Source of the DNA: Amoebophrya sp. A120
Taxonomy: Eukaryota > Sar > Dinophyceae > Syndiniales > Amoebophryaceae
NCBI GenBank assembly: GCA_905178155.1
Contig: CAJINV010000003.1
Span: 2,437,065-2,501,064 of the forward strand
Length of the DNA: 64,000 nucleotides
Reading direction: 5' to 3'
The position numbers and the translations under genes are program-made. The notes beneath the pieces are model-generated. The model had not been told where the DNA came from and ran no database searches. It saw nothing but the letters and a program-made list of their open reading frames with translations. Below, in pieces: positions 48,108-58,313 of the stretch (its first letter is position 1; every line of letters begins with the position of its first letter).

Positions 48108-49356
48108 GCGCAAACAGCGGAGCACCAGAACTGGCCGTTTCCTGTGGTCGACGATGTCATCGTCTTTTTGGTAACTATACAAAGGTAGGATCTAAATCAA
48201 AACTTCGACGAACCTAAAGTAGGAGATGGGGTATAAAGAAATAAGAATTAGAATTGAATACCACTGGCAATTGCAATCGAAAAAAGTAAAAGAGCGGCTG
48301 CAAGGTGTAGCAGTGTCGTGCCTCCTGGTTTAGAAGTTCTGACCTTTTATGTTTGAGGTGAGAGCAATTACATATTTTAATATCTGTAGGTCGAGAAAAG
48401 AAGTAAGAACGCCCCCGCCACCAGTGCAGGATAAATGAGTCTGGCGTAGTGTAAGATTTCATGATTTAATTTTTGCGTACAAGATTCATTTTCATTTATC
48501 ATTATCCCGCACGGTTTCGAACATTTTATCACATTGAAGTACAACATATTCTGACGCCTGCACCGGGGATAGAGATAAAAAGTAGGAATGTTGTTGTATG
48601 GTCCTGGCAACCAGGCAGCAGCATCCGCTAGAGGACAGGATGCACGAGGTGCCGCGAGGATGACAGCTCGCAGCTGTCTTTGCTCCGCATGCATCGAAAG
48701 ACCGTGGCATAAACATAATCTAAGATGACCGTGGCATAAACATATATCGGTTTTGTAGATCTAAATTGCACCTGCGAGTAGACCTCCCCTCGATGTTGAA
48801 GTTGAATGATTTGCAAAATTGAGGCTGACAGCATGGATGAAGTCTGATTTCCCCGATCGAAGTGCTTGGACAAAGTTTGCCGCTTGTTGTTCGATTGGGC
48901 CGATGGATAAGCACGCACTCGTCCAAAATCTTCGTTTCGATCACAATCTTCTTGTCCTGCTCAACTCCGTTTTTCCGCGGTCGTTGAAGAAAGTCGTCCA
49001 AGATATTATTCGTGCATCGTCGTGCAACAAAGTGAAATAAAAGTTCGTATCGTCTTCATACGTTCCTTTGCGTGCCTGTTTTCGTGAAATGTCGTGCATT
49101 GTGGTGCTGGTGTGGTCTACAGGCACAAAAGTCCTGCTGATTTCACATCAACGGGCCTGATGTTGCGTACAGATTGATCATCATACTCACGAACTTTGCA
49201 AATCTTTATTTCAGTTGTACTTCGCAAGCAATCCCAATCATTCATCCCGCTCTTCATCTACCCGTTACACGATATATTTGTCTCGAGTCCTCTATACTTA
49301 TTTAAACCCTTTTGTTGTTTAAACACTTAAATTATCGCTATCGTCCAGTAAAAATC
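48108..49356. other. Intergenic region
   Basis: About 1.25 kb without a recognisable gene. A short tandem repeat of GACCGTGGCATAAACAT lies at about 48700-48745, and copy 2 of the dispersed 46-bp repeat is at 48915-48960. Confidence 0.5.
48915..48960. repeat. Dispersed 46-bp repeat, copy 2
   Basis: Begins GCACTCGTCCAAAATCTTCG; it matches 45089-45134 at 44 of 46 positions. Confidence 0.8.
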
Positions 49357-52300
49357 ATGTCCGCCAACCCGGCGTTGGCACAGCATTTAAAGGATCGTCG
49401 AGAGGAACTCTCGACGCAGCTGCAGTATGTGCTGCAGCAGCAGTCGGACCACACGACCCAAGTTTCGCGCACAAGCCGGCAGCTCCGGAAGAAAGCGGAA
49501 CGGCTGTGTGCCCTGCTCGGGCACGAGCCGTGCGCGCCGTTCACAGCTGCAGAGGCTCATAGAAAGGTCGTCCGGGCCGATATTTTTACACCAGGTGCAG
49601 TCTTCGTGGGAGGTGAAGAGCACGTAGATGATGCCGACGACGAGGAGAACCGCAAGTCCAGAAGTAGTACCTCCCGAAATAAAATTCTCTCAACCACGGT
49701 TTATTGCGAAGCGGATTTATCGGCGCACCAGCTTCGCCATCTGCGCAAGATCGACCGGGAAATCGGGGATTTTTTGACGCATCTGCAGCGCGAGCAGGCG
49801 ATCGCGCTCCAGGAGGAGCGGGCCTACAGTGAGGCGATCCTGGAGGAGCAGCGAAAGCAGGATGACAAGCTGTACGAGAGCCTGATCGAGCACGATGAGC
49901 TCGTCCTCGAAAACGAGCTTCTCCGAGACCAGCAGCTCAAGGAAAAGATCGTGGAAAAGCAGGCCGAGGCGCAGGACCACCGCGACAAGCGCGACGCGGA
50001 GCTCGCGAACTGCGAAAAAATCTTCGAGCTCATCTACAAACGGGATATCAAATGCAAAAATGTCTGGGTCTGGAAACTTGTGATGCTAAAAGTGAACGAG
50101 AGTGCCACTGCAATACGGAGCCAAGCATGATAATTTTTTTGGGCTCCTATGTGTTGCGTGTTCCGCATGGCAAACTGCGTGTTTGCATGACAGAAGGGTT
50201 TAGGGTTTAGGGTTAGGGCCAAGAAGACGCCGTGAGGACGACCACAGGGGGTCCGTCTCAATGATGATGATGATGACAGAAAAGAGAACCGCTTCGTGCC
50301 CATGCATCACAGATTCTTGAGTCATGTCAGACACGCATGACAAGTGTCAGAATCTTCCAGACCCAGACACTTTTACAGTTGATACGGGAGGTGGAAACGC
50401 AACTGAAGAAGGACCGGATCGCCTTCCAAGACCAGCTCCGCGCGGAGCACGAACAGCACGTGAAAGCGCTGATCTCCCTACGGATCGAGGACGACGAGCG
50501 CCGGAAAGCCGACCAGGCGCTCGCGGACGAGACGCTGAGCCGTCTGTTCTCCGCTTTCATGGAGGAGCAAGAACGGGTGGAAAAGGAGCACTTCTCCGGG
50601 GATTTTGTAGCGAGGTTCCTCGAAAACCAGAGGCAAGCGCTCCACGCATTGCTCGTCGAGCACCCCGAAAATGCCGTTCGTCTTCGCGAACTGGGCATTA
50701 TCGGTCCGCTGCTCCGGGAATTGGGCTACTTCTTCCCCGAGAGGGAGAAGGGGACAACGGCTCCTACGGAAGAGATCAACAATGAGGTACTGAGATTTTA
50801 TTTGATGAAATCTCTGCATTTACAACTTGATTATTTTACAGCTGGGCCAGCACCATTCGTTCCGACATTTTTGTTTTCTGTTGTTTCAGAAACGGACAAG
50901 AAAAGTGCTTGTTGGGATTTTTTTTTGGCCTTAGGCTAACTATGATGATATGTGACGGCAAATTGTGGAGTGTGACCTGTGAAATTGAAAATGGAAACAA
51001 CAGCTCCAATGGCGTGCCTGGGGTAAGACGCGACCGGTGTTTGGCGCCGCGACTGGGCAGATGAACATGATTTTCCAGCCCCCGCACATGCGGACGCAGA
51101 CTATCATTCCTGCTCCGGACAGGGGCATGCAAGACTCGTCGGACGAGGCGAGTTCAGACGAATTAATTTCCGTGCCGGACCAAAGTAGAGACGAAAAAGC
51201 CCTCGACGAGGCCGAGAAAATCCTCCGTGCGGCCACGGGCAACATGGCTAAGGAGGCGACCCCGCCGGAATTGGAGCGGCGGGTGATCCCCGCCCTGGAG
51301 CGGCTGCGCAGCAAAAGCAAAACGCAGCAGTTGGAGCGGGATGTTGAACAAGCAAGGGTTGGAACTACAGGAGCTGAAGATGTTTTTACAACCGCCTGGT
51401 CCTCCTCTATTTCCAGCGGGGGCAGTGAGGAAGATCAACACCGCTTAACGGTGCAGAGTACAACAAGTCGGCAACACGGCTCTGGGCCGGATGAGGAGGA
51501 CGGACCGGGCTCGGGCCACCCGGACGCGCCGGAGGGCGTGCGTGCTTCCTTAGAACAGAAAATGATGGACACGCACCAGCGGCGCGTGAGTCGACAGCAG
51601 AAAGAAGAGGTGATGGAGGCCGTTGCGCGGGCCCTGGTGTTCAGCGCTGCGCGCGCAGGAGGAGGATTCTCCCTTTCGCCTCCTGATTCGCACCGGGTGG
51701 GGGGTGATGGTACCAGGGGAAACAAACCGCCTCTAGGTGGGGCTCGCGCCGACGCGACCGCGGAAGGCCCGGGTGCGGGGCAGGGGCAAAGTGATGGTCG
51801 TGAGGAAGATTTGCCGGATATTGTCCTCGCGCAGAAAGGTCGTGGTAAGCAAACGCCTAAGAGTGGACCCAGACCGGGACCGCAAAGCACTACTGAGGAC
51901 CCACAGAACATCTCTCGCGGATCATACGGTGGGGGAGGACTTGATGTTAGCGTATATGGCGTTACAGGCGGGCCGTGGGGAAACGATAACTACGAATCAG
52001 GACGATTCGCCACAGATTCTGGAAAAGAGAAGGGGGGCAGTAGCCCGCTCGACGTGAACTTTTACGGATTTAAACCCGGAAGAAATATTAAAGGCTCGCA
52101 GGGAACTACAATGCCCAATCAGCTCAACAAGGGCCCGACAGACACTGTCGACGGCGACAGGTATCGTGTGGAACAGGATATTAAAGGGAGACCTGTAGCA
52201 GGGACCCAAGACGGTTCCCCGATCATGAGAGGGATTGCAGTAGACGAGGTACTAGATGAGCAGGGAGTGCGCCCCCCTAGTCCCCTTGACACGATGGGCG

Positions 52301-55300
52301 GGGGAACTGTGCGAGGAGCAAAAGGGCCACAAGGAACTGCGGCGGATCAGGTATTCGACACAACCTCGTCCCCTCCTTTTGAAGATCAGCTCGATATTCA
52401 AATCTACGGTGTGCGAGGAAAGGGAAGGGTCCTCTCACCAGATCAGGGAAAGAACCCTGGAGAAGATCGTCGTCCACAAGGGCCAGCGGTTGTGGACGAC
52501 TTACAGGGCGGCGGGGGAGCTCCTGCAATGGATCAAACAGACAATACAGGCCGGAATGTGATTAACGATCAAAGTGCTCCTGTCGGGGGCATCGACGGTG
52601 TGCCAGTCTCCAACAGAACATCGGCCTATCCAACGCAGCCTTTTGAAGATCAGCTCGATATTCAAATCTACGGTGTGAGAGGAAAGGGAAAGGCAACGCC
52701 AGTATACCAGGCAAGAAAAGGGGTCGACGACCAGCAAGTGGGCGATGAGACGAATGCTGCCGCCCGGCCACCGCAGTCTGAAGACCGGTTGTCTGCCGGG
52801 CAAGAAGCAACGTCACAGGTGGTTGTGGTCGCACCGCAACAAGACGAGCAAAGCGTGCAAATGGTGGACGACCTCAAGGTGGATGGTGCCCTAGTAGAAG
52901 AGGAAAAAGCATTGTCGGCTTTCGCAGAAGACAGCACAGGTGCTCCGAGCATTCAGAAGGCGAGCGCGGTTCCGGTAGACCAGCAGGAGCGCCGCAACAA
53001 ATCCGGCGTGGTCAATCTCGAAGAACCGTCAGCAGGCCGGGCGCTGCCCTCCATACCCGAGGATCGTGTGGTGGAGCAGGATGAAGACCCGGGAGCGGCA
53101 CCAGCGGTAGAGAAACTTGTTGCGCCAGCACCATTGACACAGTCGCAAGACGAGCAGGCAAATAAAAAGGCGCAAGGAGGTCGTGAAGGGCTAGACCTGT
53201 CCGCCGGGAAGTCCTCGGTTGTACGCTCGTACTCTGTGCCTCTCTCACGAGCTGCAGATCCCGAGCGGCAAAGCAGAAAGGGGCAGCCAGTTGCACGCAG
53301 TGCTTCGTCCGCCAGACCGTCAGAAATAAAGGGTGGAGTTCGGTCCGATCGCAGCACGCCACCACCTGGCTTCGGAGGCGCTCAACAAGATCGTGCAAGC
53401 ATAATGCCAGGAACAGCATCTGGAACTGGATCACCAATCCCTCGGAACGGTGATGACACGCGGGGGTGGCGATCGACGCCTTTTGGCGAAGACCGTAACG
53501 ACGGGTCACGCAATATCCTGTGTAAAAACGTCCCCACCCCAGAGTTGTCATGCAAATCTGCATGCTGAAAATGTTTCTCATGCGGAGCGCCATGAGAGGC
53601 ATTTTCTAGTCGCGTTTTGGGATTTGTGATGCTATAACGCGCATGATATACTAGATCTGTGCTGCTGCTGAACTACCTAAACAGGATTATACTACGAAGA
53701 CAAACTTGTCATGCCACACGACCAAAGCTGGCTGATTTCTCTAGCAGATTTCCCATCTTGACTCTGGTGTGGGGACGTTTTTGCAAATGATACGCAACAT
53801 TCTTGGTTCAGGCTGGTCTCAAGACACCAACTTGAGCCACGACCTTGGTGTGCACGTGTATGGTGTGCGAGGTAGAGGCGGTGAGAACGCCGGGTTAAAA
53901 GCGTCACCGGAGCAGAACCAAAAGGGCGAACGAACTCCTTCTATCGAGCAGGCATCGTCACCATCTGGCGCCGGCGGGGAACCGGACGCCAATGCAGTAG
54001 CACCTCCTACTCCTTCGGCTCGGCCCGGGTTGGCTGCGGCTGATGATCCAGACGACCAAGCCTTTGAGTTTCGCTCTTTTGCGCATGAGAAAAAGAGTGC
54101 GATGATAATCGTTCGGGATTATGAAAAAGCTGTCCGACCAACCTTGGCAGCGAGGACGTCTTCTGACAGCGAGAGCTTTGTGAAAGCGAGAAAGACAAAT
54201 AAATCGTCGAGCAGCAGCAGCGACGGTGTACAACGTGGAAAAGTAAATGCGGACCACGGTAGTTCGCCAACTCTTCATGTCGGACGATTTCCTACGAACA
54301 TTGCCCAGGTCGCGATGCAGAAAAAGGCCGAACGGTTGCGCGCAGATGCGCATGCGCGCAAGGAACGCTCTCCCCGGGGAAATGAGCAGCAGAAGGCTGA
54401 CAAGGGAGGAGATGTCGTGGGGGAAGCTCGCGAGCAGGGGAAACCGGTGGCTCTTGCGGATGCCGTCCGTCTCCAGGCTGCGGAGGTAGTACCAATAAAT
54501 GCAGTGTCGTCTCTGCAGGACGAGTTTGAGAAGGTCGTCCGTGAGAACAGAAATAAACTTCCCGCAGACCACCACACTGACAAGCAGGCGGACAGCCCAA
54601 ATCTGGGAAAATACAGGCCTCAGGCGCGTCTGTCTCTCAATGATGCCGAAGAGCAGGAGGTCCTGCGCGAACTGTCTGCGTTGCTGCGTGCAGACGGTGC
54701 GGATCCCGAAACGATTTTGCAGCTGCCGAGGGCTTCGCTGCTGCGCCAGATGGAGAAAATGCCCGACCCACAGGCAATCGTCCGGGAGCCGGGCTATATC
54801 CACCACTTCGCCCCCCGGGGTGATCCTGCGGGTGATACTCACGAACAACAACAACCGGAAAAACCCATGAGGCAAGCGCCAGCGGTGCAAGCGCGAGGGA
54901 CCATGCCAAATGCACGCAGTATTACTCCGACGCGCGTGGACCCCAGTCTCTTGCGCAGCGAAGACTCACGGTCGGGAGGGCCACTTACGTCCTCGTTGCA
55001 GCAAAAAAACCCGGAATTTTTTGGAGAGACAGAAGTGGAAGCAGTGCCAGCCGGTGCCTTGCAGTACCTGGCAGCGTACGACGGGAAGATGGTGGCCGAT
55101 GACGTTCGAAGGCAGGAGCGAGGACTCTCGGAGCGGGGCAGGAGCACAACGGACCCGACTTCAAGTCCGCCACCGCCGGGATTCAATACTAAGGACTCAT
55201 CCCGGTTCACGAGGCAGCCGTCGCCGCCGGACGAGATTCCGAAGCAGCCTTCGGCCGACAATGTCTATGGCTCCTACAACGCGGTTGCGCTGAACAAGGA

Positions 55301-57839
55301 CTCGACACGAGACACACGGCAAGCCACGACGACCGCCATCAAGGCTCCTACCAACCCCTCCTTGGGCAGCACAGATCATTTGTTAGCGAAGGCAGGGTCA
55401 TTATCGGTGGGCGATCGCGGAACCAGCAGGTCGCTTGCACGACAAGCAACCACAACGACGCAGCTGGCCCGAGGCGACCAAATATTAGCGCCGCGTTCCT
55501 CTCTTGGATCAAGTGTGAGCAACCAGACGGACGATTTGCTGAAGGAATTTCTCGTGACGGAGCGGCCGAGGAGCACAATCATGGCCAGCGGCGGACAGCC
55601 AGGATCCGACCAAGTAGCTCCCGCCACGGATGCAACCACTTTCCAGGAGTCTGGGCTCGCGCCTGCCTCCACGTCCTTGCTAAAGCTTCCAACGGAGCTG
55701 ATGCTGCAGCAGCTTCAGCAGGGCAGTGGCGTGCAATCTTCTATGGCGCCAGTGTACCGACCGACGAGCGCGTACGCTGGGCCCGCACAGAACCTGGAAA
55801 GCCATCGCACCACGCGGGCGACCGAGCAGCCCGTGAATAAAACAACACAATTACAAAGCCAGAACCTCAGGAGCTTCGTCTCGAGCTATGGCGGTTCCCC
55901 CGAGCAACAGATCGGGCGGAGCTTTGCATCGAGCAACGCGTCGGTGGCGGCGTCGGCTGGGCAGCCGAAAAACTTCGCCCCCGGGAAGACCGCGCCCCTG
56001 GACGATCGCTTCACGGACCTCGTGAACAGAACGATGCGCCCGCCCGAGGACCCGAATGCCGTGGAACCCGAGCTAGACCGGATGAAGCAGAGCATGATGG
56101 AACGGCAAATATACGTACCGTTTGGCGCGAGAGCGGACGTTGTTCCGCCACGACCTGTGGGAAGAAATAAAGGGCCTGCTGCTCTTGCCGTCGCGCCGGC
56201 GAGTGTTGAAAATGTCGCCCTGCCGACCACGACACAGATAGAAACGGTCAACATGGGTGAGAACAATAGCAATGCACCACCCGTGCTGAGCCTGGGGCAA
56301 CAAGCGGGACCACAGCCAGAGCTTCGTCGGCAATCGCTGTCTCAGTTGAATGTAAGTCCAAAAGGCTCCGAAGTAGTTGTTAACCATCAGCCGGCTCTGT
56401 TTGCGAGATCCTCTTTGCCGCAGACAGCAGTGACAGATCCGATCGCCAGAATGCTTCAGGGAGCTGCGGAGGCGATCGCGGACCTTCAGGCCGTTCCGAA
56501 TGTTATACCTGCGCCCACAGTGAACGGAATTCAAGTACAGCAGACGAGCGGAGTAGACATCACACCGCCTGCAATCCAAATTCAGCAAACCAGCGGAATT
56601 GACATCGCACCGCCTGCGCAACTGCAGGTACAGAGGCTCGCAGGGTTCAGTACTGACCGCACGCCGTCATTTGCTGCCGCACCCTCGGAACCACCATCAA
56701 GCGGTTTCGTCGTGAGGGCGAATAGCATAGAAGAATATCCCTCCCACGTCGATGTCGTCGCCTCTCCATCTCCCACTCTTCCATCAAAGCAGGTCAAACT
56801 TCAGCGCTCCGTTTCCATCTTCTCTCTGGTGGCAGGAGATGACAACCATGGGCAGCAGCAGCAGCAGAGCAACATCCCCCGGTCACACGCAGTCGCACCG
56901 CTGGGGCTTTCTACGGTGTCCGAGAAGACGGAACCTCCAGATTCGCCGCCTGTGTCACGTATCTATGAGCATGCTGCAGTTGGCGACCACCGCGATGTCC
57001 CTGTGGTATTTCATAAGAACGAAGACGCCATTCACATCATTCCTGTGCGACACGGGCTCGAGCAAGATCAGCCGCGCCGGCAGGACTCGGGTCTTTTTGC
57101 GTCTGCGGCACCCCCGAAACTACAGTCGCCTGGGCTAATCAAGCCGGTTGCACTCGGCCCGCAAATTGGGCAGACGAGCCAAAAATCTTTTCGTCCTGTG
57201 CAACCACTTTCAAGCCCACCTTCGCAGGACGGCGGACGCGCTCCGCAAACGCAAACCCTCGCACCAAGCGGTCTTTTGCAAGTCCAATCTATCGCACCCC
57301 GTGGCCCTCTTTTGCAAATGCAATCCCTCTCGCCGGCTGCTTTCACCACGCCGACGGGGGTGCAGCAACAAGCGCCCCTGTTGGCCGCCGCACCCGCGGG
57401 GGAATTCGTGGCGCAACCACGCGGGCAGGCTGCACCTCAGATGGAACTACAACAGCAAGCGGCCGAGATGGTACCAGCAACTCGCAAGCTGGGAATCGCG
57501 ACGAAAACCGCGCTCTTCGACAAACCACCCGTAGCGGCAACGCCTCCGGCGACGGTCTCGTCTCAGTCGCCCCGGGCGCAAGCAATCCAAGAGAAGATGA
57601 ACCGGCTCGCGAAGGGGAACGGGAAACCTGTGGAGTTCAACCAGCAAAAGCTGCCCGAGTGGATGAATCGGCGGGCACGAATTCCGACGACGATTGAGTC
57701 CGCAGACGGCGAAATGGTAAACAAATCCTTCCTGCCGGGCACGACCGAACGCCGCAGTCGCGGAAGCTGGTGGAGCGAGCAGCTGAAGAAGAAAAACGTC
57801 AAGAAAAATATGAAACGGAATCTGGGCGACTTGCTTTAA
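49357..57839 (+). CDS. Giant protein: coiled-coil N-terminus, disordered repeat-bearing body
   Basis: Exons 49357-50045, 50385-50786, 51004-53513 and 53793-57839. The first and third gaps are introners and the second is a GT-AG phase-0 intron. Counting duplications once, the total closes at 2545 aa. Start MSANPALAQH. Residues 1-360 are Glu/Arg/Lys/Gln-rich and strongly predicted by eye to form coiled coils (EREQAIALQEERAYSEAILE-like heptads). The rest is low-complexity, rich in Gln, Pro, Ser, Asp and Gly. A motif of the form LD(I/V)xxYG(V/F)xG recurs five times between about 51930 and 53880. Two of these copies lie in a nearly identical 52-bp nucleotide repeat. Further short repeats occur near QQTSGVDI/QQTSGIDI and LQVQSIAP/LQMQSLSP. 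A structural or cytoskeletal scaffold is a guess; no domain recognised. Confidence 0.7.
50046..50384. mobile_element. Introner element 10, TCTGGGTCTGG family
   Basis: Element of 339 bp with exact duplication cggga at 50041-50045 and 50385-50389. Left arm TATCAAATGCAAAAATGTCT, right arm reversed TATCAACTGTAAAAGTGTCT. It contains an interstitial telomere-like tract and an ATG trinucleotide run. Removal gives KREVETQLKKD in frame. Confidence 0.92.
50196..50218. repeat. Interstitial telomere-like repeat inside introner 10
   Basis: GGG followed by two TTTAGGG units and one TTAGGG unit. TTTAGGG is the telomere unit of plants and several alveolates. Adjacent is a short (ATG)n tract near 50258. Both are absent from the sister elements of the same family. 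Confidence 0.85.
52376..52691. repeat. Intragenic 52-bp direct repeat
   Basis: Copies at 52376-52427 and 52640-52691 begin CTTTTGAAGATCAGCTCGAT and differ at one base within the compared 52. They encode FEDQLDIQIYGVRGKGK/R, the core of the five-fold YGV repeat. Near identity at silent positions indicates recent duplication or gene conversion. Confidence 0.85.
53514..53792. mobile_element. Introner element 11, CGTCCCCAC family
   Basis: Element of 279 bp with exact duplication cgcaa at 53509-53513 and 53793-53797. Left arm TATCCTGTGTAAAAACGTCC, right arm reversed TATCATTTGCAAAAACGTCC. The arms extend to about 31 bases. Removal gives DGSRNILGSGW in frame. Confidence 0.92.
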
Positions 57840-58313
57840 AGCAAGTGAGGAAAATACAAGAAAAACTAGATTCACGTCGAAAGCAAACTCGTAAATGATG
57901 ACGCTCTACAACAACGTCTACGTGTGCAAGAATTGTACAGCGTCAGATTCTTGACTTTTGTTTGAAACATTCGTTTGAAAGCCAAATAAAACCACACCCA
58001 CAAAACCGGCGCTGCTTTGGGATTTGCTACTGGGATTTTCTCGCAGCAAAGTTTCAAAGTGTTCGACACATCATCGCACTCTGCGCACCTTTTTTCCTAT
58101 CGCTTTTTGTTTTTGATCCTAGCACAAATCGACTTAGTGTCACGAGTCACACCATGTCCCCTTTTCCTTGTCTCTGTCAGCGGCACCATCTCCCACTTAT
58201 CTTTGTCAGCGATACCATGTTGTTTATTCATCCGTGATCACAAATAAAGCAAAGCTTGTGCTATTTATAGCGAAACTATTGCATTCAGGGGACATACTTA
58301 AGTATTTATCAGC
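57840..58313. other. Intergenic region
   Basis: About 470 bases, pyrimidine-rich in the second half, with no gene or repeat seen. It is among the shortest intergenic gaps in the window. Confidence 0.6.

Noticed and set aside
28166-50384. CRISPR-like array from the repeated ATGTCTGGGTCTGG sequence
   Set aside because: Copies are inverted pairs at the ends of separate insertions in eukaryotic genes, with 5-bp target duplications, not regularly spaced direct repeats.
53958-54890. Open frame of 310 aa on the minus strand
   Set aside because: Antisense shadow within the giant + strand gene, which remains open for 4 kb; no motif or start context supports it.
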